From contig JBQTHM010000020.1 of assembly GCA_052389895.1 (NCBI GenBank), forward strand, positions 1 through 64,000: a DNA stretch of 64,000 nt. The letters run 5' to 3'. Made by a program: the position numbers and the translations under genes. Each line of letters starts with the position of its first letter. The first letter of the stretch is position 1. Positions 1-8,470 of the stretch are shown here, in pieces. The notes under the pieces are model-generated. The model was not told where the DNA came from, did no database searches, and worked only from the letters and a program-made list of their open reading frames with translations. This DNA is from CAVVXX01 sp052389895. GTDB taxonomy: Bacteria; Pseudomonadota; Alphaproteobacteria; Micropepsales; Micropepsaceae.

Positions 1-176
1 GCATCGGCACCGCGGCAATCGAAATCGTCTCGGCGAAGGGCGGTGCCGCTGCTGCGAGGCAGATTGTTACCTTTGCGGTCGCCGGAACCATCGGCGAAAG
101 GCTCTATCTGAAGTTGGATTTTCTTCCTATTGGCGCCCAAGTGGAGTGGTTCAGGCTGGTGAACGGGAAAAAATAG
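1..176 (+). CDS. 3' end of an unrecognised gene
   Basis: An open frame runs in from the left edge and stops at TAG 174-176, giving the last 58 residues of a protein (start of the readable part IGTAAIEIVSAKGG, end EWFRLVNGKK). The tail alternates small and hydrophobic residues, as in a beta-rich C-terminal domain, but I recognise no family. The next gene starts only 7 bases after the stop, so the two may be cotranscribed. The codon choice is GC-rich like the rest of the backbone, which supports a real gene rather than a chance frame. Confidence 0.5.
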   Translation, partial: IGTAAIEIVSAKGGAAAARQIVTFAVAGTIGERLYLKLDFLPIGAQVEWFRLVNGKK

Positions 177-183
177 GGCGGCA

Positions 184-960
184 ATGCTGCACGAATCTCA
201 TTCGCCAATCGTCGACCCCAGTTCGCTGCGCCCGCTGGTCAGCGACGCCGCCGTGAACGTCTACCGCCAAACGGGACTGCTCGTCGCGCCGGACTTTCTC
301 GGCCAAGAAGATATCTCGCTCCTGCAACGCGAATCCGAGCGCCTACGGGACATCGCACAAGCCGGATCCTTCGAAAAATGGCGCACGGCGCCACGTCCAA
401 CAGTAGACGGCAACATGATTTGGGAGCGCATTGATCCGCTAATAGACGTTTCACCGCCGATCGACGCCTTTTCGCGCTCGCCAGACATTTTGAACATTGC
501 GGCCGCCTTGATCGATGACGAGCCCGCTCTGTTGAAAGACCATCTGATCTATAAGTTTCCCGGTGATCGCGGCTACCTTCTGCACCAGGATCAGCGCTAT
601 TTTCACGACTCGACCGCGCCGGCCGACAAGGTCGTGCGGATCGCATTTGCCCTCGATCCGCTGACCATGGACAACGGTACCGTCAATTTCTATCGCGGTT
701 ATCAGTCGGCGCCCCTGCCCAGTCCGGAAGACGAACCGCGCGATGTTTGCCCGGACGCCGTCGACCGGGCCCGGGGATGGCCCGTCATTGCTGCGGAGGG
801 CACGCTCATAGCGTTTCACACGTTGACGCCGCACGAAAGCGGCCCCAACCGCTCCAATGATGCTCGGCGGATGCTGTACCTGACCTATGTTGCCAAAGCG
901 TATTCCGGCTCGCGCTCAAAGTATTATGCCGGCCGCCGCAAGGCTGTCGAGGATTTCTGA
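184..960 (+). CDS. phytanoyl-CoA dioxygenase (PhyH) family protein
   Basis: 258-residue non-heme Fe(II)/2-oxoglutarate dioxygenase of the PhyH family. The metal site is visible: H134-x-D136 in LLHQDQRYF, and a distal histidine H217 in TPHESGPNRS, followed by the R228/R229 pair expected to bind the 2-oxoglutarate carboxylate. The length is normal for bacterial PhyH proteins. The substrate cannot be told; bacterial members hydroxylate varied small molecules. It starts 7 bases after the preceding partial gene, and its ribosome-binding site is weak (GGGCGGCA). It converges on hppA with 26 bases between the stops. Confidence 0.85.
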   Translation: MLHESHSPIVDPSSLRPLVSDAAVNVYRQTGLLVAPDFLGQEDISLLQRESERLRDIAQAGSFEKWRTAPRPTVDGNMIWERIDPLIDVSPPIDAFSRSPDILNIAAALIDDEPALLKDHLIYKFPGDRGYLLHQDQRYFHDSTAPADKVVRIAFALDPLTMDNGTVNFYRGYQSAPLPSPEDEPRDVCPDAVDRARGWPVIAAEGTLIAFHTLTPHESGPNRSNDARRMLYLTYVAKAYSGSRSKYYAGRRKAVEDF

Positions 961-986
961 TCGCGCCGATCGTGGCGGACCCGTCT

Positions 987-3128
987 TCAAATATTTCCGT
1001 GCGCAAGCGTGGCGATCAGCAACAGCGCCACGATGTTCGTAATCTTGATCATTGGGTTTATCGCAGGGCCGGCGGTGTCTTTGTAGGGGTCGCCGACCGT
1101 GTCGCCCGTTACCGCTGCCTTGTGCGCGTCCGAACCCTTGCCTCCGTAGTGCCCATCCTCGATAAATTTCTTGGCGTTGTCCCACGCGCCGCCCCCCGAT
1201 GTCATCGAAATGGCAACGAACAAGCCGGTCACGATCACGCCAAGCAGCATCGCGCCAAGCGCGGAGAACGCAGAGCTGGTACCGGCAATCCACTGCACCA
1301 GCAGGAACAGTACGATCGGCGACAGGACCGGCAGCAATGACGGCACAATCATCTCGCGAATGGCGGCGCGCGTCAGCATGTCCACCGCGCGGCCGTAATC
1401 CGGCTTCTGCGTGCCCTTCATGATGCCCGGCATTTCCTTGAACTGGCGGCGCACTTCTTCCACCACCGAGCTAGCCGCCCGGCCCACGGCCGTCATAGTG
1501 ATCCCGCCGAACAGATACGGCAGTAATCCGCCGATGAAGAGGCCGACCACAACCCACGGATCAGCCAAACTGAACGTTGGAACGTCGAGTCCTCGGAAGA
1601 AGGTATAGGTGTCGCTGTTTGCAATAAAGTATTTTAGGTCTTCCGTGTACGCCGCGAACAGCACGAGCGCGCCTAGGCCAGCTGAGCCGATCGCGTAGCC
1701 CTTGGTCACGGCTTTGGTCGTGTTGCCGACGGCGTCGAGAGCGTCCGTCGTCTTGCGCACGTTGCCTTTCAGGCCTGCCATCTGCGCGATCCCGCCTGCG
1801 TTATCCGTCACGGGACCAAAAGCATCGAGCGCCACAACCACGCCGGCCAGCGAAAGCATCGTCGTGACCGCGATAGCGATGCCAAACAGGCCGGCCAGCA
1901 GATAGGCGGAAATGATGCCTGCGCAAATGACGAGGGCCGGCAACGCGGTCGCCTCCATCGATACCGCCAGGCCCTGGATGACATTGGTTCCATGACCGGT
2001 GATGGAAGCCTTGGCGATCACCTGCACGGGGCGGAAATTGGTGCCTGTGTAGTATTCGGTGATCCAGATGATTGCGCCCGTTACGGCAAGGCCGATCGCG
2101 CCGCACACAAACAGATACATGCCACTGAAGCTGGTTCCGCCCGAAGTCGTAAACGTCACGTCGATGCCCAGGAGATAATCCGTAAGCGGCCAAAGCGCCG
2201 TGAGCGACAACACGGCTGTCGCCACAAAACCCTTATAGAGCGCGCCCATGATCGAGCCGCCTTTGCCCAAGCGCACAAAGAAAGTGCCAAGCACGGTCGT
2301 GACTATGCATACGCCCGCAATCGCGAGCGGATACAACATCATGGACGCCTTCAGGTCGCCCGTGAAAAAGATGGAGGCCAGCACCATCGTGGCCACCGTG
2401 GTCACCGCAAATGTCTCGAACAGGTCGGCCGCCATGCCGGCGCAGTCGCCGACATTGTCGCCCACATTGTCGGCGATGGTTGCGGGATTACGGGGGTCGT
2501 CTTCCGGAATGCCCGCCTCGACCTTGCCCACCATGTCGCCGCCCACATCGGCGCCTTTGGTGAAGATGCCGCCGCCCAGGCGGGCGAAGATCGAAATCAG
2601 CGAAGCGCCAAAACCGAGCGCCACAAGCGAATCAACGATGATGCGGCTTTGCGCCTCGTCCGCGACGGAAAGGCCGAGCCCTTCCGTCAGCAAGGCGTAG
2701 TATCCGGCAACTCCGAGCAGGCCGAGCCCGACCACCAGCAGTCCCGTCACCGCGCCCGAACGGAACGCAACCGACAATCCCTGCGCCAGCCCCGCGCGGG
2801 CGGCCTCCGCAGTGCGCACATTGGCGCGCACCGAAACGTTCATGCCGACATAGCCGGCTGCGCCGGACAGCGTCGCGCCAATCAGATATCCAAGCGCCAC
2901 CTGCCAGCCGAGCACAAAATAGGCGATGACGAAGACGACCGCGCCTACCATGGCGATCGTCGTGTATTGCCGGTTGAGATAGGCGCGCGCGCCTTCCTGG
3001 ATGGCGGCGGCAATCGTCTGCATCTCCTTGGTGCCGGCGCTGCGCGAAAGGATGCTGCGCGTATTCCAGGCGCCGTAGAGAATCGCAAGTACGCCGCAGA
3101 CAAGAACGAGGGAAAGCTCAAGGCTCAT
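987..3128 (-). CDS. hppA: K+-independent H+-translocating membrane pyrophosphatase
   Basis: 713-residue integral membrane pyrophosphatase that couples pyrophosphate hydrolysis to proton export. The substrate-binding signature lies at about residues 190-235 (KGADVGGDMVGKVEAG, then NPATIADNVGDNVGDCAG). The subtype can be read from GNTTKAVTKG: Lys472 and Thr475 sit where K+-dependent enzymes carry Ala and Gly, which is the established marker of K+-independent proton pumps. The many hydrophobic segments agree with the 16-helix fold, and the length is close to that of characterised bacterial enzymes. It is transcribed alone, with 172 bases separating it from thiL upstream. A 414-codon frame on the opposite strand is a GC-rich shadow. 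Confidence 0.97.
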   Translation of the reverse strand: MSLELSLVLVCGVLAILYGAWNTRSILSRSAGTKEMQTIAAAIQEGARAYLNRQYTTIAMVGAVVFVIAYFVLGWQVALGYLIGATLSGAAGYVGMNVSVRANVRTAEAARAGLAQGLSVAFRSGAVTGLLVVGLGLLGVAGYYALLTEGLGLSVADEAQSRIIVDSLVALGFGASLISIFARLGGGIFTKGADVGGDMVGKVEAGIPEDDPRNPATIADNVGDNVGDCAGMAADLFETFAVTTVATMVLASIFFTGDLKASMMLYPLAIAGVCIVTTVLGTFFVRLGKGGSIMGALYKGFVATAVLSLTALWPLTDYLLGIDVTFTTSGGTSFSGMYLFVCGAIGLAVTGAIIWITEYYTGTNFRPVQVIAKASITGHGTNVIQGLAVSMEATALPALVICAGIISAYLLAGLFGIAIAVTTMLSLAGVVVALDAFGPVTDNAGGIAQMAGLKGNVRKTTDALDAVGNTTKAVTKGYAIGSAGLGALVLFAAYTEDLKYFIANSDTYTFFRGLDVPTFSLADPWVVVGLFIGGLLPYLFGGITMTAVGRAASSVVEEVRRQFKEMPGIMKGTQKPDYGRAVDMLTRAAIREMIVPSLLPVLSPIVLFLLVQWIAGTSSAFSALGAMLLGVIVTGLFVAISMTSGGGAWDNAKKFIEDGHYGGKGSDAHKAAVTGDTVGDPYKDTAGPAINPMIKITNIVALLLIATLAHGNI

Positions 3129-3300
3129 CGTCGGGACCTATCGTGTGGGTCGGGAAATAGAACAGGCGCCGTTCGCGGGCCCCCGCCCGGAAAGGCGCGC
3201 GGAACATGCCAAAACGGGCTGTCGTGGGCAACCTGAATTGCCCTTCGGCGCGGGGGCCAAAACGGCCGCCTCCCTCCCCCCATGTGCGAAGCAAAAGAAA

Positions 3301-4290
3301 TCAGAAGTGCGTAAATCCGCCTCTGCCTAACAGGATGGGCGCGCCCGTCGGACCGAGCAGCACGACGCCTTCGCCTGCCTCGACGCGGCCGATTTCCGTG
3401 ACGCCAACGCCCGTCTCGGAGGCTGCCGATTCGAGTTCCGCGCGGCGCACGGGCGGAATTGCAAAGGCAAGCTCGTAATCGTCGCCTGCTGTCGCAGCCC
3501 GCATTATCGCCTGACTGGAACCACCCCACAGCGCGCGACACGCATCAGATATTGGAATCTCGGACGCCATAACAGCAATGCGCACACGCGACCATTCGGC
3601 AATATGACCGAGGTCGGCGATCAGTCCATCGGAGACGTCGAGACCGGCGCTGGCAAGGCCAACAAGTTTCCGCCCCAGCGCCACGCGCGGCTCGGGCGTG
3701 CGGTAGCGGGAAATGACAAACTCGCGCTGTGACAGATCGAGTTTGGCGTTTTCACCTTTCAGGATTTCCAGCCCTGCGCCGCCGTCGCCCACGGTGCCGG
3801 AAACGAAAACGAGATCACCGGCGCGCGCGCCCTCGCGCCGCACCATCATTCCCTGCTCGATTTCACCCACTGCCGTAATCGAAATGACGAGTGGCCCTGG
3901 CGTCCGATCCGTATCTCCGCCGAAAAGGGTGACTCCGAATTCGGCCTGGTCGTCAGAAAGACCCTGCGAGAATGCGGAAATCCACGAGTCGTTCACCCAG
4001 GCGGGCAGCACGAGCGATAACAAATAACCGGCCGGTTCCGCGCCCTTTCCCGCAAGGTCGGACAGATTTACGCGCAGCGCCTTACGGGCGATGGTATCCG
4101 GCGGATCGTCCTGCATGAAATGCACGCCTTCGATGATCGCGTCCGTCGTCAGGATAATCTCGCGCCCCGCGCGCGGGCGGAAAACGGCTGCATCGTCCTT
4201 TAAACCGAACGCACCAGGATGTTTGGCGAGCGGCGCGAAATAGCGCGCAATCATCTCGAATTCGCCGGAGCGCTGCACGCGGTCGTTCAT
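3301..4290 (-). CDS. thiL: thiamine-monophosphate kinase ThiL
   Basis: 329 residues; phosphorylates thiamine monophosphate to the active cofactor thiamine pyrophosphate. The AIRS/ThiL fold is marked by GLKDDAAVF (Mg-binding D32-D33), TTDAIIEGVHF, NLSDLAGKGAEP, a GGDTDRTPG loop and SDGLIADLGHI. Length and motif order are normal. It is the last gene of the glyA-nrdR-rib-nusB-thiL run, 74 bases beyond the nusB stop. The rib-nusB-thiL association is common in proteobacteria. Confidence 0.96.
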   Translation of the reverse strand: MNDRVQRSGEFEMIARYFAPLAKHPGAFGLKDDAAVFRPRAGREIILTTDAIIEGVHFMQDDPPDTIARKALRVNLSDLAGKGAEPAGYLLSLVLPAWVNDSWISAFSQGLSDDQAEFGVTLFGGDTDRTPGPLVISITAVGEIEQGMMVRREGARAGDLVFVSGTVGDGGAGLEILKGENAKLDLSQREFVISRYRTPEPRVALGRKLVGLASAGLDVSDGLIADLGHIAEWSRVRIAVMASEIPISDACRALWGGSSQAIMRAATAGDDYELAFAIPPVRRAELESAASETGVGVTEIGRVEAGEGVVLLGPTGAPILLGRGGFTHF

Positions 4291-4364
4291 GGCATCAGGG
4301 TATCACGCCATAAGGCGTGCCGCACAATACGAGCGCTTCGGCGCGCTGTTCCGTGTTTAGGCGT

Positions 4365-4811
4365 TCAAATCGCCGAACGCCCGCCGAGCTCGGCGACCCG
4401 CTTCTCGTGTGCGAGCCGGTCAAGAACGGCGTTCACGAAACCGGGTTCGTCGCGATCAAAAAAATCGCGCGTCAGCTCGATATATTCGTTCATGATGACT
4501 TTGGCGGGGACATCAGGTCGGGCGATAAGTTCGTACGCGGCAGACCGCAGGAGCGCGCGCAGGATGGAATCGATACGCGCAAGCGTCCAGCCCTGGGCGA
4601 GCGCATGCGCCAATGCGCGGTCAACCTCCGTCTGGTGTTTGACAACGCCATGAACAATGTCGGTGAAAAAAGCCTCGTCAACCGCGTCTTTTTCGTTTCG
4701 GTGATGCTGAAATTCCTCGACGACGTCGGCGGCATCGGCACCCGTCATTTCAAGCTGATAGAGCGCCTGCACGGCGGCGAGCCGGGCCGCGCTGCGAAGC
4801 TCGGCGCTCAT
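4365..4811 (-). CDS. nusB: transcription antitermination factor NusB
   Basis: 148-residue all-helical RNA-binding protein that, with NusE (S10), recognises boxA in rRNA leaders and supports antitermination. The N-terminus (RSAARLAAVQALYQLEMTG) and the C-terminal pattern (VIMNEYIELTRDF, then EPGFVNAVLDRLA) are typical of NusB. Its ATG overlaps the ribH stop (4808-4811), so the two are translationally coupled, a classic arrangement in riboflavin operons. Confidence 0.96.
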   Translation of the reverse strand: MSAELRSAARLAAVQALYQLEMTGADAADVVEEFQHHRNEKDAVDEAFFTDIVHGVVKHQTEVDRALAHALAQGWTLARIDSILRALLRSAAYELIARPDVPAKVIMNEYIELTRDFFDRDEPGFVNAVLDRLAHEKRVAELGGRSAI

Positions 4812-5221
4812 TGCTCACGTCTCAGTGCCATCAGCGCCAGGCAAGCGCGGGCAGCCGCACCGCCTTTGTCCAGTTGATCGCGGCGCGCGCGGCGGACCGC
4901 TTGTACCTCGTTTTCCACCGTAAGAATTCCATTGCCGATGCAGAGCCCTTCGCGCACCGCCAGATCCATAAGACCGCGAGCCGATTCCCGGGCAACAGTC
5001 TCGAAATGAATCGTTTGCCCGCGGATCACGCACCCTAACGCGACAAAGCCGTCGAAGTGCCCGGCGGCGAGCTTGATGGCAGCGGGAATTTCCAACGCGC
5101 CCGGCACATCCACGCGTTCGGCGCTAACTCCTGCAACCTCGAGCGCATGCATGGCCCCGTCAAACAGCGCGTCCGAAATATGCGGGTAAAACCGCGCCTC
5201 GACGATGAGCACGCGAGTCAT
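4808..5221 (-). CDS. ribH: 6,7-dimethyl-8-ribityllumazine synthase
   Basis: 137 residues; condenses 5-amino-6-ribitylaminouracil with 3,4-dihydroxy-2-butanone 4-phosphate. The binding loop VPGALEIP, the GQTIHFE histidine region and the substrate loop NGILTVENEVQA are present. The last replaces the more usual NGILTTDTEEQA wording but keeps the fold. It is slightly short for the family (about 140-160 residues). It overlaps ribBX by 4 bases and nusB by 4 bases, in the middle of the riboflavin operon. Confidence 0.95.
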   Translation of the reverse strand: MTRVLIVEARFYPHISDALFDGAMHALEVAGVSAERVDVPGALEIPAAIKLAAGHFDGFVALGCVIRGQTIHFETVARESARGLMDLAVREGLCIGNGILTVENEVQAVRRARRDQLDKGGAAARACLALMALRREQ

Positions 5222-6333
5222 TTGCTGGCCTTGCCGATTGAGCGCGTGTCCACGATTTTCAGCCCATAGCCTTCCAGCGCGACGACACGGCGTTCCGGCG
5301 TGTTGGTGAGAAGGATCATGTTCTTCACGCCGAGATCGAGCAGGATTTGGGCCCCAATGCCGTACTCCTTCAGAGGCTCGTCGCCGTGCGCGGCGGGCTT
5401 GCCGACAACCGCATCGGAGAGGCTGGGCTGGCTGCGCATGCGCAGCAGCACGACGACGCCCCGGCCCGCCTCGCCGATCACGTTCATCGCCTCGGCCATG
5501 ATATCGGTTTGCGCGCGCGCGCTGCCCAACACGTCGAAAAACACGTTTAGCGCATGCATCCGCACAAGCACGGGTTTGTCGCCGGAAATGTCGCCTTTTA
5601 CCAGGGCAAGGTGCTCGCTGCCGTCAATCGTATTCGTGTAAGCGCACATGCGAAACTTGCCGCCGTGGCGGCTCTCGAATTGCCCTTCGGCGCTACGCTT
5701 GACCAAGTGATCGTAGCAGCGGCGGTACGCGATCAAATCGGCAATCGTTCCGACCTTCAATCCGTGATGCTGCGCGAATTTGACGAGATCGGGCAGCCGC
5801 GCCATCGTGCCGTCGTCGTTCATCACCTCGCAGACGACGCCCGCGGGGTAAAGGCCAGCAAGCCGCGCAATGTCCACCGCCGCTTCTGTATGGCCTGCGC
5901 GCACCAGCACGCCGCCATGGCGCGCGATCAACGGGAACACGTGCCCTGGCGTGATGATGTCGCCGGGGCCCCTTGTCGGATCGATTGCGACCGCAATCGT
6001 GTGCGCGCGGTCGTGCGCCGAAATGCCCGTGGAAACCCCTTCCCTCGCCTCAATCGAAACCGTGAACGCCGTGCGGTGCCGCGTGCCGTTATGCGGTGTC
6101 ATCATGGGAAGCTTTAGCTGGTCCGCGCGCTCCTGGGTGAGCGCCAGGCAGACGAGTCCGCGCCCGTACTTCGCCATGAAATTGATCGCCTGCGGAGTGC
6201 ACATTTGAGCCGGAATGACGAGATCGCCTTCGTTCTCGCGGTCTTCGGCATCCACCAGAATGAACATGCGCCCATTGCGGGCGTCTTCGATGACGTCCGC
6301 CATATCGGAGATGTAGTCGCGGAACTGGCTCAT
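5218..6333 (-). CDS. ribB: RibBX: DHBP synthase with degenerate GTP cyclohydrolase II domain
   Basis: 371 residues starting MSQFRDYISDM at 6333. Its ATG overlaps the ribE stop, so I reject the longer upstream reading frame. The N-terminal RibB domain (about 1-205) is intact: acidic Mg loop DAEDRENEGD at 28-37 and RAGHTEA at 146-152. It makes 3,4-dihydroxy-2-butanone 4-phosphate from ribulose 5-phosphate. The C-terminal half has the RibA fold, but the three zinc cysteines of the canonical C-x10-C-x-C site are N263, A274 and T276, so GTP cyclohydrolase II activity is not expected. This matches the RibBX variant known from proteobacteria. A separate ribA must exist outside the window. Confidence 0.93.
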   Translation of the reverse strand: MSQFRDYISDMADVIEDARNGRMFILVDAEDRENEGDLVIPAQMCTPQAINFMAKYGRGLVCLALTQERADQLKLPMMTPHNGTRHRTAFTVSIEAREGVSTGISAHDRAHTIAVAIDPTRGPGDIITPGHVFPLIARHGGVLVRAGHTEAAVDIARLAGLYPAGVVCEVMNDDGTMARLPDLVKFAQHHGLKVGTIADLIAYRRCYDHLVKRSAEGQFESRHGGKFRMCAYTNTIDGSEHLALVKGDISGDKPVLVRMHALNVFFDVLGSARAQTDIMAEAMNVIGEAGRGVVVLLRMRSQPSLSDAVVGKPAAHGDEPLKEYGIGAQILLDLGVKNMILLTNTPERRVVALEGYGLKIVDTRSIGKASK

Positions 6334-6920
6334 GGGCGAAGCCGCGCCACATAGCGCGCCAGAATGTCCACTTCCAGATTCAGCCGCATGCCTGCCTCGG
6401 CGGCGCCAAACGTAGTCATCTTCGCCGTATGCGGGATGACGTTGATCCCGAAGCGCGCGCCTTCCACCTCGTTCACTGTAAAGGCTACGCCGTCCAATGC
6501 CACTGATCCTTTTGAAGCGATGTATTTCGCGAGATCGCGCGGGGCTTGTACGGTCGCGCACAAGGAATCTCCTTCCGGCGTTACGCGCAAAACCTCGGCT
6601 ACGCCATCCACATGGCCCATGACGATGTGTCCGCCCAGCTCGTCGCCCAGTTTCAGGGGCCATTCCAGGTTGACGGAATCGCCGACTTTCCATCCGCCCA
6701 GCGTCGTCCTGGCAAGCGTTTCTGCGGACGCCGTCACTGCGAACCACGGATCCTTCCCGTTCGCGCGGTCCATCACCGTCAGGCAACAGCCGTTGCAGGC
6801 AATCGAAGCCCCGACAGCAGAAACGCCTGCCTCTAACGGCGGCGCGATTTCGATGCGCGTGTCGCCGCTTTTCTCGATCGCGCGCACACGCCCCAGATGG
6901 GTGACGACCCCGGTAAACAT
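6330..6920 (-). CDS. ribE: riboflavin synthase alpha subunit
   Basis: 196 residues; dismutates two 6,7-dimethyl-8-ribityllumazines to riboflavin. It has the expected duplicated lumazine-binding barrels: the first begins MFTGVVTHLGRV and carries the conserved N-x-C-C turn (CNGCCLTV), and the second begins near GGHIVMGHVDGVAEV. Its stop overlaps the ribBX start by 4 bases, and ribD ends 9 bases upstream. Confidence 0.96.
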   Translation of the reverse strand: MFTGVVTHLGRVRAIEKSGDTRIEIAPPLEAGVSAVGASIACNGCCLTVMDRANGKDPWFAVTASAETLARTTLGGWKVGDSVNLEWPLKLGDELGGHIVMGHVDGVAEVLRVTPEGDSLCATVQAPRDLAKYIASKGSVALDGVAFTVNEVEGARFGINVIPHTAKMTTFGAAEAGMRLNLEVDILARYVARLRP

Positions 6921-6929
6921 TGCGGGGTT

Positions 6930-8036
6930 TTAGCACGCGGCTCCGCGGACCACGAAATTTTCCAGCACGTCCGGTGGTAAGGCGCGGCGTTCGAAACAGA
7001 TAAGGTTTCTCGTAGGAAGCGCAGCTGCCCGTATGCCCGTGGGGCCGATTACGGAAGGGCTGAGGTAACGGTGCACGCGGTCGGCGAAGCCTGCTGCGAT
7101 GAATGCGGCATGTGTGGCCGGCCCGCCTTCGACCAGCAGGCGGGTAATTCCGCGTTCGGCCAATTTTGCAAGAACATCCCGCGGCGCAGGCCGCTCCTCC
7201 GCACCTGCTTTCATACGGATCAATTCCGCACCGGCCCGTTCCAACTCTTCGCCCCCTTTTGCCATCGTCGTGATTATCCAGAGCGGGAACTTTTTTGCGG
7301 CCTGAACAAGCTTTGAACTTGCGGGCGTTCGCAGATGGGAATCGAGAACGACGCGCACGGGCGAGTGGTCTTTCAGTCCGGGAAGGCGGCATGTGAGTTC
7401 GGGATCGTCGGCCAGTACGGTGCCGGCGCCGGCAAGTATTGCGTCATATTGCGCTCGCAAGAGATGCACGTGCTCGCGCGCGCGCGGTCCCGTAATCCAT
7501 TTGTCCCCCAGGTCGCGCGCAACGAATCCATCCGAGCTTTCCGCAACTTTAATTGCGACCAGCGGGCGGCCCGCGCTTACGCGTTTCAAGAATCCTTCGT
7601 TCAGGAAATGCGCTTCATCCGCCAGCAGGCCCTCCGCCACAGCGATGCCTGCCCTGCGTAATTTTTCGAAACCTTGCCCCGAAACACGAGGGTCCGGATC
7701 GCGGATCGTGCCCACGACGCGGGCAACACCCGATGAAATCAGCGCATCTGCGCAAGGCGGCGTCTTGCCGTGATGGGCGCAAGGTTCAAGCGAGACATAT
7801 GCGGTCGCTCCGCGCGCCGCCGCTCCCGCTTGTTCCAGCGCCATTGTTTCAGCGTGTGGCCGGCCGCCCTTGCCTGTCCAGCCGCGGCCCGCAATGCGTC
7901 CGTCAGGCGAGACGATCACGCATCCCACGGCCGGGTTGGGCCATGCATTACCCAACCCCCGCGCCGCCAACCGCAGCGCATGGCGCATATGGATGACGTC
8001 AGTCGCGTTCGATGCTGGTTGAGAGTTCGCCGACAA
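6930..8036 (-). CDS. ribD: bifunctional riboflavin deaminase/reductase RibD
   Basis: 368 residues. The N-terminal zinc deaminase has H61-A-E63 in HAETMAL and C86/C95 in PCAHHGKTPPC. The C-terminal reductase domain (from about residue 155) ends with LLVEGGPATHAAFI. Together they carry out the second and third steps of riboflavin synthesis. The start at 8036 overlaps nrdR by 38 bases. A second ATG at 7988 (MRHALRLAARG) lies just past the nrdR stop and is an equally reasonable start, since family similarity begins there. Confidence 0.94.
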   Translation of the reverse strand: MSANSQPASNATDVIHMRHALRLAARGLGNAWPNPAVGCVIVSPDGRIAGRGWTGKGGRPHAETMALEQAGAAARGATAYVSLEPCAHHGKTPPCADALISSGVARVVGTIRDPDPRVSGQGFEKLRRAGIAVAEGLLADEAHFLNEGFLKRVSAGRPLVAIKVAESSDGFVARDLGDKWITGPRAREHVHLLRAQYDAILAGAGTVLADDPELTCRLPGLKDHSPVRVVLDSHLRTPASSKLVQAAKKFPLWIITTMAKGGEELERAGAELIRMKAGAEERPAPRDVLAKLAERGITRLLVEGGPATHAAFIAAGFADRVHRYLSPSVIGPTGIRAAALPTRNLICFERRALPPDVLENFVVRGAAC

Positions 8037-8463
8037 AAGCTTCGAAATCCCTCGCTTCGCGGAAATTCTTGTAAACGGATGCGAAGCGGATATAGGCCAC
8101 CTTATCGAGCGAGGCGAGGGCCTGCATCACAAGCTCGCCAATAACGGTCGACGGAATCTCGTTCTCGCCCATGCTTTCCAGGCGGCGCACGATGCCCGTA
8201 ATCATGCGCTCCACGCGATCGGCCTCCACCGGTCGCTTGCGCAAAGCGTGTTGAACCGCGCGCTCGAGCTTCTCGCGTTCAAACGCCTCGCGCCGCCCGC
8301 TCTTCTTCACCACGGTAAGCTCGCGCAGCTGCACGCGCTCGAACGTCGTAAAGCGCCCCCCGCAGGCCGGGCACAGGCGCCGGCGCCTGATCGCCGCGTT
8401 GTCGTCGCTGGGGCGGCTGTCCTTCACCTGGGTGTCGTCATGTCCGCAAAATGGGCAACGCAC
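7999..8463 (-). CDS. nrdR: transcriptional repressor NrdR
   Basis: 154 residues. A zinc ribbon (C3, C6, C31, C34) is followed by an ATP-cone domain from about residue 49 (VVKKSGRREAFEREKL). NrdR senses adenine nucleotides and represses ribonucleotide reductase genes through NrdR boxes. It sits between glyA (7 bases upstream) and ribD, an order well known in alphaproteobacteria. Confidence 0.97.
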   Translation of the reverse strand: MRCPFCGHDDTQVKDSRPSDDNAAIRRRRLCPACGGRFTTFERVQLRELTVVKKSGRREAFEREKLERAVQHALRKRPVEADRVERMITGIVRRLESMGENEIPSTVIGELVMQALASLDKVAYIRFASVYKNFREARDFEAFVGELSTSIERD

Positions 8464-8470
8464 GAGAGCC

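Noticed and set aside
1992..3236. 414-codon plus-strand frame
   Set aside because: Fully antisense to hppA, whose motifs are complete; composition is Arg/His/Gly-rich as expected for the shadow of a GC-rich gene.
6334..7392. N-terminal extension of the ribBX frame
   Set aside because: The extra 350 codons are an alternative frame of ribE and ribD; similarity to RibB begins at 6333, with a start/stop overlap to ribE.
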